Shown in pieces: positions 39,711 to 49,096 of a stretch of DNA of 64,000 nt; within the stretch, counting starts at the first letter, position 1, and each line of letters starts with the position of its first letter. Both the position numbers and the translations under genes were made by a program. The notes under the pieces were generated by a model that saw only the letters and a list, made by a program, of their open reading frames with translations, searched no databases and was not told the origin of the DNA. Origin of the DNA: an uncultured Saprospiraceae bacterium (GTDB taxonomy: Bacteria > Bacteroidota > Bacteroidia > Chitinophagales > Saprospiraceae); NCBI GenBank assembly GCA_937921775.1, contig CAKZUK010000001.1, forward strand, positions 1 through 64,000, given 5' to 3'.

Positions 39711-42005
39711 CTAATTTCGTTGAATGGTCACATTCGAAGTCTCTTTCAGCACTGTACCATAATGATTCTGATAAAGTTCTAAATACTTCTTGTGCATTTC
39801 AGTATTTTGTTTTTTCTTATTGACTTTGAGCTCGTATAAAGAAAGTTCGAACTTATATTTCAACTTCTTTTTGCTTAGACCATCGTTGAATAAATTTTCA
39901 GAGAGTAGTTCATGAAACTTGTCGTTGTGTTCTCGTAAGCGTTCGTGTTCTTCTTCTCGTCTTTCCATATCTTGCTCTAATTTTTCACGATGTATATTCA
40001 TTTGCTCTTCGTGTATTTCACGTTGTTGCTCCATTCTTTCTTGTAAAGCTTCGCGATTGCGTTCCATCTCTTCTCTTTGTCTTTCCATCTCTTCTCTCTT
40101 GCGTTCCATGCTTTCTTGTTGTCGTTCTATTTTCTCTTGTTGACGTTCCAATGCTTCTCTATGTCTTTCCATGCTTTCTTGTTGCCTTTCAAGTGCTTCT
40201 TCATGACGTTCCATAGCTTGTTCGTGTCGCTCTTTTTGATTTTTAAGTTGCTCATTCATCAACTCTTTTTGGTGAGCGATTGCTTCTTCAGCTTCAGCAA
40301 ATTCTTCTTCGACCTCAGCAAACTCTTCTTCAGTTTCGGCAAATTCTTCTTCAACTTCAGCAAATCCTTCTTCTCCTTCTTCAAGCTCGAACTCTTCTGC
40401 CTCTTCTAAGCTAAAAGTCATTCCTTTTTTTGCTTTCAAACTTTTTCGATTGCTTGAGTCGTCTTCTAGTTGTGCTTGTGCTTCTTCATAGTATTGTGAA
40501 GCAGCTTGAATATCGCCGTCGAATACCTTATCTAAGTTATCAAGGTCAATGTCGTCTCGATCGAGAATGAGGGTAGTACCAATAAAGGTAATTTGAGATG
40601 CTGGGTTCAAATTTAATTTGTGATTGCCAGGTTCTAATTCTGTTCTGTCTATATAGATCTTTCCTTCACCCTTTTTTATTAGGTAAGCATAGGCTTGACC
40701 ATCCGTGTCTTTTTTTGTGATGTAAATATTACCATCTTGGTCCAGTTTAGTAAGAAGGATGATGTTTGACTTACTCGCCTTGAGAGGAACAATGGTATCC
40801 GTGCGTGATATTAGCTCTTGGTTTGCTTTCGCAAAATCCTCTTCTGTTAAGTCATCTTCAATGTTAGTTTCTACAACTGTAGCTGCTTCAATTTCCAATG
40901 ATTCTTCTTTTGAATCAGCCTGGAATTGTTCAATGAAAGCTTCCTTAACCGGTTCGAAAATGGCTTCTTTTGCCTGACTTGGTACTTGCGCTAAAGCAAT
41001 GATAGCAAGTACGAATAAAAGTCCTAAGGCCATTCCTGTTTTATTGTTATTGTTGCTGGCTTTACCTTGTGGTGAAATGCAAACACGTTTGATTCGATCA
41101 AAAAGTTGGTTCTTTTTTCCTTGAAGAGAAAGGGCCAGACTTCGTTGTTGCTTTTGCTCAGCAATACTGAAAAGGGTACGGGCGTACAATAATGGATTTC
41201 CACATTGCGCTACAGCGATGTCATCACAACATTTCTCGCGTTCTTCACTGATGATTCCTGATACCCACCAGTACATTGGATGGTAGAATAGTACTACTTC
41301 CATTGCAGACAAGATGAGTCCAATCAAAAAGTCGTTACTCTTGACATGAGCAAGTTCGTGAACAATTATGGACTCAATTTGCTCGCTTGTAAAACCAGTG
41401 GCCATGCTTGCTGGCATAAGGATCACAGGTCTTAAATATCCGATTACCATAGGTACATCTACTTTTGTAGATTGTACAATGGAGATGGCTTTTTTGATAC
41501 CGAGTTTTTGTGAAAACTTCTGCACCGTCTTCTTCCATTCTGAAGGGGCTGAGCTGATATTATGACGCTTTAAAGTGTAGGTAAAATAAAGTGATCCAAA
41601 CCATTTTAAACTAAAAACACCCACACCTAGTAGCCATAGCATTACTAATTCATCGGCATAAGATTGAATAAAAGATTGAAAGAAAATATCGATGTTTTGT
41701 TGCCAAGATAAAGTATTCGCAAAAAAAGCGAAGTCATCACTTGATGCTATTGGGCTTATGTCTGCGAGGATTGTATTGGCCTCAACTGGCCAGTGGAAGT
41801 GGTTGATGAAGGTATTACACATCCATGCTACAAGGCAGATTAATGACAGACAGCAAAGTTGATAAGTTAGTCTTGGCGATTTATTTTTTATAAAACGAAT
41901 AGTAATCGTTAATAGGGTTGTGATGATAAGGCCTTGCCATAGCGAGTGTATAAGCGTCCAGCCTAGTGCTTCAATAAGTGGTTGTTGAATGGTATTAAAA
42001 TTCAT
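39711..42005 (-). CDS. BlaR1/MecR1-like M56 membrane peptidase with charged heptad-repeat C-terminus
   Basis: ESIIVHELAHVKSNDFLIGLILSAMEVVLFYHPMYWWVSGIISEEREKCCDDIAV; multiple TM; long E/R-rich tail. Confidence 0.9.
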   Translation of the reverse strand: MNFNTIQQPLIEALGWTLIHSLWQGLIITTLLTITIRFIKNKSPRLTYQLCCLSLICLVAWMCNTFINHFHWPVEANTILADISPIASSDDFAFFANTLSWQQNIDIFFQSFIQSYADELVMLWLLGVGVFSLKWFGSLYFTYTLKRHNISSAPSEWKKTVQKFSQKLGIKKAISIVQSTKVDVPMVIGYLRPVILMPASMATGFTSEQIESIIVHELAHVKSNDFLIGLILSAMEVVLFYHPMYWWVSGIISEEREKCCDDIAVAQCGNPLLYARTLFSIAEQKQQRSLALSLQGKKNQLFDRIKRVCISPQGKASNNNNKTGMALGLLFVLAIIALAQVPSQAKEAIFEPVKEAFIEQFQADSKEESLEIEAATVVETNIEDDLTEEDFAKANQELISRTDTIVPLKASKSNIILLTKLDQDGNIYITKKDTDGQAYAYLIKKGEGKIYIDRTELEPGNHKLNLNPASQITFIGTTLILDRDDIDLDNLDKVFDGDIQAASQYYEEAQAQLEDDSSNRKSLKAKKGMTFSLEEAEEFELEEGEEGFAEVEEEFAETEEEFAEVEEEFAEAEEAIAHQKELMNEQLKNQKERHEQAMERHEEALERQQESMERHREALERQQEKIERQQESMERKREEMERQREEMERNREALQERMEQQREIHEEQMNIHREKLEQDMERREEEHERLREHNDKFHELLSENLFNDGLSKKKLKYKFELSLYELKVNKKKQNTEMHKKYLELYQNHYGTVLKETSNVTIQRN
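40060..40227 (-). repeat. 8 x 21-bp tandem repeat encoding heptads [ML/I]ERxxEx
   Basis: Units start at 40060, 40081, 40102, 40123, 40144, 40165, 40186, 40207 (exact 21-bp step). Confidence 0.9.
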
Positions 42006-42011
42006 AGCTAG

Positions 42012-42416
42012 TTATTTTTTTGGTTGTTGATTAGTATCAATTTCATCTAAGTATTCACGAATTTTTTGGAGTTCCTCAGTAGAGGTTTTATGGTTGCCTA
42101 GGATTTGCAAAACAAGGTTTCCAGGAGAACCTTGAAAAGTGTTCTCAACGATTTTGCTAATTTTTTCGTTCAAGCTTTCTTTTTCAGAAATGGTAGCTTG
42201 GTAGAGATGTTTATTATCAATTATTTCTCGGCTGACCAATTTTTTTTCAAGCATATTTTGCATAAACTTGAGTGTTGTCGTATAACTTTTTTCTTTGCCT
42301 TGAGTTTGTTCGTTTAGGATGTCATGGACTTGTCGAACAGTGGAAGAGCCTAGCTTCCAAAGTACTTCCAGTAATTCCATTTCTCCTTTTGTAGCCTTGT
42401 TTTTCTTTGATTTCAT
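42012..42416 (-). CDS. BlaI/MecI/CopY-family transcriptional repressor
   Basis: EMELLEVLWKLGSSTVRQVHDILNE...SYTTTLKFMQNMLEKKLVSRE winged helix; followed by M56 gene. Confidence 0.94.
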   Translation of the reverse strand: MKSKKNKATKGEMELLEVLWKLGSSTVRQVHDILNEQTQGKEKSYTTTLKFMQNMLEKKLVSREIIDNKHLYQATISEKESLNEKISKIVENTFQGSPGNLVLQILGNHKTSTEELQKIREYLDEIDTNQQPKK

Positions 42417-42420
42417 TGTC

Positions 42421-42436
42421 TACGATTTTTTTCGTA
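42421..42436. promoter_or_regulatory. Probable BlaI operator 1: TACGA-TTTTTT-TCGTA
   Basis: Dyad sequence 4 bp upstream of the repressor ATG. Confidence 0.85.
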
Positions 42437-42447
42437 ATGTAAAGGTG

Positions 42448-42463
42448 TACGATTTTTATCGTA
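42448..42463. promoter_or_regulatory. Probable BlaI operator 2: TACGA-TTTTTA-TCGTA
   Basis: Same dyad, 27 bp from operator 1. Confidence 0.85.
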
Positions 42464-42477
42464 GTTCCAAATTTTTC

Positions 42478-42493
42478 TACGATTTATTTCGTA
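42478..42493. promoter_or_regulatory. Probable BlaI operator 3: TACGA-TTTATT-TCGTA (flanked C...G)
   Basis: Same dyad, 30 bp from operator 2. Confidence 0.85.
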
Positions 42494-42603
42494 GGAAGAT
42501 TTTTTTGACAGGATTTTTGGGAGCTTTTAAATTGTTTGATGGTTTGCCTAAAGCGAGGAGCCTCTGAATAGTTATCTTTATTTAGACTATCGTATCCAAA
42601 TAA

Positions 42604-43347
42604 TTGCTAATTTTGAAAATGAATCAAACGATAACATATGTACTAATAATGATGGTCAATCTTTTTAGTGCTAATTCGACGGAGACTAGTGGTGGTGATC
42701 AAATTTTTATTGGCAATGAGAATCAAACTATGGCAGCAAACAAACTTATTTATATCGGAGATCCGATGTGTTCATGGTGCTATGGTTTTTCACCAGAGAT
42801 ATCGAGCGTAAAAGAAGCATTGCCAGAGGGCCTTGGCTTTGAATTGGTGATGGGAGGCTTGAGGCCAAACGGAACACAAACGATGCTTGAGCTAAAAGAT
42901 TTCTTGAAAAGTCATTGGATGGAGATTGAAGAAAAGACTAAGCAACCTTTTAAATATAATATACTTGAGCAAGCCGACTTTGTATATGATACAGAACCAG
43001 CTTGTAGAGCAGTGGTCGTGGTAAAGGAAATGGCACCAAGTATGGCTTTTAATTTCTTCAAGGAGGTGCAAAAGACATTTTACTTGGAGAATGAGCATAC
43101 GAGTTCTTTGAATACTTATTTGAAGATTGCAAAGGATTTGGATATAGATCTTGAAGATTTTGAATCTAGGTTTAATTCTGAGTCTGCAAAAATTGCAACA
43201 AGAAGAGATTTTGAGTACAGCGGAAGTTTGGGGATTAATTCGTTTCCGACTTTAATCGTTAAAAAAGGAGAGGAGTATCATTTAGTATCGAGAGGATATA
43301 CTAAGTCCGATGCCATCTTGACAGCGATTGATCAAATTTTGGAATAA
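42604..43347 (+). CDS. DsbA/FrnE-family thioredoxin-fold protein
   Basis: YIGDPMCSWCYGFSPEI active site; GINSFPTLIVKKG cis-Pro motif. Confidence 0.88.
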   Translation: MLILKMNQTITYVLIMMVNLFSANSTETSGGDQIFIGNENQTMAANKLIYIGDPMCSWCYGFSPEISSVKEALPEGLGFELVMGGLRPNGTQTMLELKDFLKSHWMEIEEKTKQPFKYNILEQADFVYDTEPACRAVVVVKEMAPSMAFNFFKEVQKTFYLENEHTSSLNTYLKIAKDLDIDLEDFESRFNSESAKIATRRDFEYSGSLGINSFPTLIVKKGEEYHLVSRGYTKSDAILTAIDQILE

Positions 43348-43491
43348 AAAAAACCGAAATTTGAAGCCATCTATTTGGCTCAAAATTCGAGTCTTTTCTT
43401 TTTTTGTTTGTTGTGTTTATGATTTTATTTTGACTTATTGGAGGTTATTTTTATAGATAGTGTATGAGTATTAGACAAACAGATAAGGTGC

Positions 43492-44055
43492 TTATATAGT
43501 TACGTGTCCCCATCGTTTACCTTTTTCTATCAACTTCACATGTTCAACCGAAATGCCAAAATCACGTGCTAGAATTTCACGTTTCGTTTTGCCTTTCGCT
43601 AGTCTTTTTTTCAATAAGCGAACTTTGACTTCGGTCATCTTGTAGTTTGGATCACGCTTACGATTGTTCAAATCAAAAACACCATTTTCTCTTTGATGTT
43701 CTGTGAGTTGTTCCTGAGTCACCCAGAGGATGTTCTCCCAATAATTATTTTCCTTATTGTTGTCGATGTGTATGAGAAAGAGGTGGTCTGTTGAATCCTG
43801 CTCTATGTAAGTTTCTCCAATTAATCGGTGAAGATAAAACTGTTGTCTTTTTCCTTCTGCAAGCTGGAGACTTAAGCGAACATTGCCATACTTGTCACGA
43901 CTACCTTTGAGTAGTTTTTCATCTTCAGTTCTTTTGTTGATACTTTTCATTCTGCCATAATCAGAAAAGAAATAATCGCTACCACGAGTGGGGTGGTTTG
44001 TCTCTACTTTTGTCCACACTTCATTCCAGTGAGACTTTACTTTTTTTACTGCCAT
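43492..44055 (-). CDS. NUMOD4/HNH-like endonuclease protein with C-terminal HTH
   Basis: YFFSDYGRMKSINKR (NUMOD4-like); YLHRLIGETYI...LIHIDNNKENNYWENILWVTQEQ (HNH_3-like); C-terminal ILARDFGISVEHVKLIEKGKRW helix-turn-helix. Confidence 0.75.
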   Translation of the reverse strand: MAVKKVKSHWNEVWTKVETNHPTRGSDYFFSDYGRMKSINKRTEDEKLLKGSRDKYGNVRLSLQLAEGKRQQFYLHRLIGETYIEQDSTDHLFLIHIDNNKENNYWENILWVTQEQLTEHQRENGVFDLNNRKRDPNYKMTEVKVRLLKKRLAKGKTKREILARDFGISVEHVKLIEKGKRWGHVTI

Positions 44056-44489
44056 TTTTTACGCACAATTTGTAATTAAAAAAATAATAACTAACAACTT
44101 CATATGCAGAGGGTAGTGTTGGCGATTTAAGATGTGTAAGGACTAATTAGAAAGCCTTTATTTTACCCTTGAAGTTCAAAATTTTAATCTACTTATGTGC
44201 CTGGCAAGAAAATAGTTGATTAAACTAGGAAGTTGCAAAGTTATAATTACAGTCGAATAAAAGCGAAGTATATTGTTTTTTTTTTTTCTTTCTTTTTTTT
44301 TAGGTACCGACAACTAACTATATGCGATGACATTTGTTTCAAAATCAATGAGGAATATTCTAAAAACGAATATTCACTTACTTAGAGTTGATACGTGAGT
44401 TTTATGTGTGAAAGTGATTGAATAATGAGCTACGCTTCTTTTTTTTTCTTAAAAAAAGAAAAATAATTTGAATTAAGAGCATAAAAAAA

Positions 44490-44537
44490 CTGAACGCTGG
44501 AGGTTTTAAAAATTGTAATTTTTTAACCAGCGTTCAG
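44490..44537. terminator. Hairpin CTGAACGCTGGAGGTTTTAAAAATT ... TTTTTTAACCAGCGTTCAG
   Basis: 11-bp GC-containing stem extended by A/T pairing, downstream of tyrS. Confidence 0.8.
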
Positions 44538-44607
44538 TCTTAAAATTTCAAAAAAGTTGAATCAAAAAAATAATGTTTAACTTTTTTGCAAAAATGAGCA
44601 TTAAAAG

Positions 44608-45879
44608 TTACTCAGCCAATACCATGAATTTATTTCTCTTACCATTTTCAACCATGATATATTTACCATGTAGCAAGACCTCATGATTGAGGCTGATTTC
44701 ATGACTTGAAATTTTATTTTTGTTGATCGAAATTGCATTCCCTTTTATCATTCTTCTCGCATCACTTTTTGATGCCACAATCTGTGTATTTTCCGAAAGG
44801 AAATCAACAATGTTTAAGCCATTTGCTAAGGCATCCTTTGAAATAGTGAAACTTGTAATTTCTTCTGAAATGGTAGTCAGTGAATCTGCATCAAGCGAAA
44901 GCAGCGACTCTGCACTTGCTTTGGCATTAAAGATGAGATTCGAAACTTTCTTAACTGCCTCAAAATCTTCTTGCGAATGCACTCTTATTGTCAACTCCTC
45001 TGCAAGCATTTCTTTCAATTTTCTAGGATTGTCTTCAAACTCTTTTTCACGAGCTTCAATTTCTTCTTTGGAGAACAAAGTAAAGTAGCGTGTGAATTTT
45101 GGAGTATCCTTATCATCTGCATTAATCCAAAATTGGTAAAACTTATAAGGCGAAGTCATCTCTGAATCTAACCAAATATTTCCTTGAGTTGATTTGCCAA
45201 ATTTTGTTCCATCTGCTTTAGTCAATAATGGGGTAGTGGCTGCATATGCTTTACCATTCAAATTTTTGCGGATAAACTCTGTGCCCGAAGTTATATTACC
45301 CCACTGGTCAGAACCGCCCATTTGCAAGCGACAGCCATGCTCCTTGTACAAGCACTGGTAATCGTAAGCTTGCAATAGTTGGTAACTAAATTCGGTAAAC
45401 GAAAGCCCCGTTTCAACCCGTTTTTTCACCGACTCCTTCGAAGTCATGTAATTAATGGTCAAGGTTTTTCCAACATCACGCAAAAATGAAAGCACATTCA
45501 TGTCCTTGTAGAAATCATAATTGTTGACGATGACTGCAGCGTTCTCACCTTCAAAAGCCAAAAATTTTTTGACCTGAGCTTTTTGAAATTCTAGATTAGA
45601 ATCTAATTCCTCGTAACTTTTCAACACTCTCTCTTTGTCTTTTCCTGATGGGTCACCTACACGGCCAGTAGCACCACCCATTAGTATGATAGGCTTATTA
45701 CCCGTTTGCTGAAATAATTTCAATAGCATGATCTGCACAAAATTACCAATGGTCATAGATGCAGCCGTTGGATCAAAACCAATATAGCCAGTCACTGGGC
45801 CTTTCGCAAGTTCTTCTTCTATTCCTGGTGTTTGGTCCTGGAGCATACCGCGCCAGCTTAGTTCTTCTAGAAAAGTCAT
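44608..45879 (-). CDS. tyrS: Tyrosyl-tRNA synthetase
   Basis: GYIGFDPTAASMTIGNFV (HIGH region), LLTKADGTKFGKS (KMSKS region), C-terminal S4-like domain. Confidence 0.97.
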   Translation of the reverse strand: MTFLEELSWRGMLQDQTPGIEEELAKGPVTGYIGFDPTAASMTIGNFVQIMLLKLFQQTGNKPIILMGGATGRVGDPSGKDKERVLKSYEELDSNLEFQKAQVKKFLAFEGENAAVIVNNYDFYKDMNVLSFLRDVGKTLTINYMTSKESVKKRVETGLSFTEFSYQLLQAYDYQCLYKEHGCRLQMGGSDQWGNITSGTEFIRKNLNGKAYAATTPLLTKADGTKFGKSTQGNIWLDSEMTSPYKFYQFWINADDKDTPKFTRYFTLFSKEEIEAREKEFEDNPRKLKEMLAEELTIRVHSQEDFEAVKKVSNLIFNAKASAESLLSLDADSLTTISEEITSFTISKDALANGLNIVDFLSENTQIVASKSDARRMIKGNAISINKNKISSHEISLNHEVLLHGKYIMVENGKRNKFMVLAE

Positions 45880-45927
45880 GTTTTTTATATTTAGGTGGCA
45901 AAGATATTTTTTTTTACTGAGAGTAGA

Positions 45928-46030
45928 AAGGTTTGGAGGAATGAAGGTTGGAAGGGTTGGAGAGTCTTTGACCTAAGTCCCTACATTAAGTAGTCCTTCA
46001 CTGCTTCATTCAATCAAACTTTCAAACCAT
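45928..46030. repeat. Imperfect intergenic inverted repeat AAGGTTTGGAGGAATGAAGG ... CTTTCAAACC
   Basis: Related to the 31741-31841 element. Confidence 0.55.
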
Positions 46031-46104
46031 ATTAAATTAAGGCCTCAATAATAAAATTAGTTCCATATAAGTTCTATTTTCACGTTTTACATTAAAATCA
46101 ACAT

Positions 46105-47475
46105 TTGAATTTCGAATACTTTATAGCTCGTAATGTCGCCAAAGCAGGAGTAAAATCCTTTTCACGGCTGATTATACGCATTGCAATCGTTGCGGTTGCC
46201 TTGAGTATGGTTGTTATGATTGTTGCTACCTCTCTTATTAATGGTTTCCAAAAAGGGATTAGTAGCAAGATATTTGGTTTTTGGGGACATATAGATATTG
46301 TCGATACTAATGTAAATCGCTCATTTGAGGCGGTACCCACCAAAATGAATCAGGATTTCTATCCTCATATTGATACCATTGGCCCCATGTTGTATCGGAC
46401 CAAGCGAAGTATTTTGGGTTATGAATTTGAAAACCAGATGGTTGATAAAAAGACCAATGGCGGGATTCGTCACATTCAAGTCTATGCGCAAAAGCCGGGT
46501 ATTATAAAAGTAAAGCAGGAAGTCAAAGAATCTCAAACACTTGATGACCAAACTACTGGGCGAAAGAAAAAGAAGAAGACTACTGACCAGTTAGAAGGTA
46601 TCATCATAAAAGGAATCGGTGCTGACTTTGATTGGGACAATATGAGTAATTACTTGGTAAAAGGGAGGGCTATTGCTTTGTCGGATTCTACAGAGTCAAA
46701 AGATATTATTATTTCAGAAGAAACCGCTCGACGCCTTATACTTGACGTAGGTAGTCAGCTCAGAGTCCACTTTGTGGAAGGACGTAACATGCTGGAGCGA
46801 CGATTTAAGGTTTGTGGAATTTACAAAACCGGAATGGAAGAGTTTGATCGCAAGTTTGCCTTAGCCGACATAAAAGTCTTACAAAACATCTATGGATGGG
46901 AATCGGATGAAGTAGGAGGCTTTGAAGTCTTTTTAGATGACTTAGATGATCTGGATGTGATTCGGGACTATTTGTATTTTGAGGTTTTGCCAAATAATCT
47001 ATTTGCTCAAACCATTCGTGATAAGTTTCCCAGTATATTTGATTGGTTAGACTTGCAGGACATCAACAAGATTGTGATACTGCTACTTATGGTAGTGGTC
47101 TCCATTATCAATATGATTACTGCATTGATGATCCTTATATTGGAACGAACAAATATGATTGGTACACTCAAAGCTTTGGGAAGTACCGATTGGTCGATTC
47201 GAAAAATATTTTTGTATCACGCCTTCTATATTGTTGGTTTGGGTTTGATGTTTGGCAATCTAATTGGCCTTAGCCTCTGTTATATTCAACAACGGTTTGA
47301 GATCATTACCCTTTCGGAAAAAGATTATTACCTTTCTGTAGCACCTATAGAAATTAACTTATGGACGATATTGCTCTTAAATATTGGTACCATGTTGATC
47401 ACATTATTGTTTTTAATTATCCCTTCTTATTTAGTTACTCGCATTAATCCGGTAGAGGCTATTCGGTTTAAGTAA
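46105..47475 (+). CDS. ABC transporter permease, FtsX/LolC/E type
   Basis: N-terminal TM + periplasmic domain + 3 C-terminal TM; ILERTNMIGTLKALGSTDWSIRKIFLYHA; NPVEAIRFK end; TTG start. Confidence 0.9.
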   Translation: MNFEYFIARNVAKAGVKSFSRLIIRIAIVAVALSMVVMIVATSLINGFQKGISSKIFGFWGHIDIVDTNVNRSFEAVPTKMNQDFYPHIDTIGPMLYRTKRSILGYEFENQMVDKKTNGGIRHIQVYAQKPGIIKVKQEVKESQTLDDQTTGRKKKKKTTDQLEGIIIKGIGADFDWDNMSNYLVKGRAIALSDSTESKDIIISEETARRLILDVGSQLRVHFVEGRNMLERRFKVCGIYKTGMEEFDRKFALADIKVLQNIYGWESDEVGGFEVFLDDLDDLDVIRDYLYFEVLPNNLFAQTIRDKFPSIFDWLDLQDINKIVILLLMVVVSIINMITALMILILERTNMIGTLKALGSTDWSIRKIFLYHAFYIVGLGLMFGNLIGLSLCYIQQRFEIITLSEKDYYLSVAPIEINLWTILLLNIGTMLITLLFLIIPSYLVTRINPVEAIRFK

Positions 47476-47507
47476 GCTCGTAGGCTCGCTTCACTCTGAG
47501 GGGAATA

Positions 47508-47559
47508 CGGATCTAATCCCTGTCTGATCTGGCGTCAAGCCAGCCAGGGCTTAGATCCG
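47508..47559. terminator. Hairpin CGGATCTAATCCCTG ... CAGGGCTTAGATCCG with inner CTGG/CCAG
   Basis: 15-bp arms, 14/15 complementary, just after the FtsX-like gene. Confidence 0.75.
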
Positions 47560-48016
47560 GCCTCCCATCTCTGCTTAAAAAGCCGCATCCTAAGTCATCT
47601 CGTCCGTTGACCAAAACGCCCCAACCGCTCCTTTTGAAACCCAACTCATAGCGCTGCCGCAAAGAAAAAGTTAGCATATTAATTTATCATTATTTTATAA
47701 AAATTAATTTCTAAAGCGTAACCTTTTGTCTATCAAAGAGTAGGCTTCATTAAGTCCCTAATTGTTAATATGTTGTGGATAACTTTAGAAAAAAATACCA
47801 AACCAAATGCTATTTTTGTTGTCCCAATAAGATAGACAATCAGATTACAAGTATCTATTTTGATCTGATTGGCTAAACAAGTCAGTACTGTATTATGGGA
47901 AGCTCACACAGCAGGTTTTTTTGAGACAAAAACCATTGAAGTTTATGCTAAAATAATTTGTTTGTCTTCAAATAGATTATTTCATATAAACTCTATTTAA
48001 CATTAATACAGTCGTA

Positions 48017-48814
48017 ATGGAATTATCTGGTAAATCTTATCATTTGCAGATTAGAACGGATTGGATAGTAAATCAGTTGGTATTGAAAATTGTAACCGCC
48101 TTACAGCGAGTACTCGATGTCTTTTTATTGCTACCAATTAGATTGTATCGCCTTGCTAAGCATTTTTATAGAGGTGTACTTTCGCTAAGTCAGCCCCAAG
48201 AGTTTTGGTGGCAGGCAAAAGCTGGTTCAGGCTTTTTGATCAATGCTTATTGGTGGTTGATCGGTATGCTGATTTATATATTAGAATGTTTTGGAATTGG
48301 AGAAATTTATGAAATTCTCACGGACTTTTTCAAATTCAATACACGGCCATTACACGATTGGGAAAAAGAGGTAGCTCACTCTATCTACGGAGACTCCATT
48401 AATTTAAAACGGGTACGTGTCGACGAATTATCATTGGCAGGTCCCAAGCAACATCGATTTTGTTACGTAAGTTTTTACCTGATTAATAGTTGGGGGCCTA
48501 TGCAGAACAGCACTTTTCTACACGAACTGATGCATGTTTGGCAATATCAAAAAATGGGTGCTCGCTACATGGTTCAAGCTTTACGAGGACAGTATTCTTC
48601 GATGGGGTATAATTACGGCGGTGTTTCAGCGCTCAAAGAACATCTCAAGCAAGGCAAAGGCCTTCGAGATTTTAATCTGGAACAACAAGCAGATATCGTA
48701 AGCGATTATTATCTGATCACAAAGGGTTACGCGCCTCAATGGGGCTGTGCAACACAAGTTGATTTACCTGTTTACGAAAAGTTCATTGAAAAATTGGATA
48801 AAAATAAGAGCTGA
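48017..48814 (+). CDS. Hypothetical membrane-associated protein with HExxH motif
   Basis: HELMHVWQYQKMGARYM zincin-like motif; hydrophobic N-terminal half. Confidence 0.75.
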   Translation: MELSGKSYHLQIRTDWIVNQLVLKIVTALQRVLDVFLLLPIRLYRLAKHFYRGVLSLSQPQEFWWQAKAGSGFLINAYWWLIGMLIYILECFGIGEIYEILTDFFKFNTRPLHDWEKEVAHSIYGDSINLKRVRVDELSLAGPKQHRFCYVSFYLINSWGPMQNSTFLHELMHVWQYQKMGARYMVQALRGQYSSMGYNYGGVSALKEHLKQGKGLRDFNLEQQADIVSDYYLITKGYAPQWGCATQVDLPVYEKFIEKLDKNKS

Positions 48815-49018
48815 GACCGCTTTGGTTATCAGACTGTTTTATGATCAGATCATTTGGCTTTCGTCTCCTTGGGAGATTGCTACCCTAAGTGATTTGCCAT
48901 TATTGCGGAACCTAGGATATCGCATTCGCGTTAGACAAGTGTCACTTAGCGTAGCTATGCTAAGACTTGGTATTGCCACCAAGATCTCTCAAGGGTTGAT
49001 CTGACAAGGCAGCGGTCT
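48814..49018. other. Nested, branched inverted-repeat element (putative structured RNA/DNA element)
   Basis: Four nested arm pairs: 48814-48821/49011-49018 (8/8), 48845-48852/48997-49004 (8/8), 48867-48877/48984-48994 (10/11), 48879-48892/48942-48955 (13/14), plus side hairpin CTTGGT/ACCAAG at about 48965-48982. Confidence 0.6.
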
Positions 49019-49096
49019 AAATTTGCGCAAGCACCATGCAGCGTTAAGCAATATAAATTGTAAGTTTGCGAGTATTAATGTTTAAAGATTCCAGTT

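Noticed and set aside
48747-49004. 85-aa ORF across the HExxH gene end and spacer
   Set aside because: Out of frame with the real gene and overlaps the nested inverted-repeat element; no coding character.
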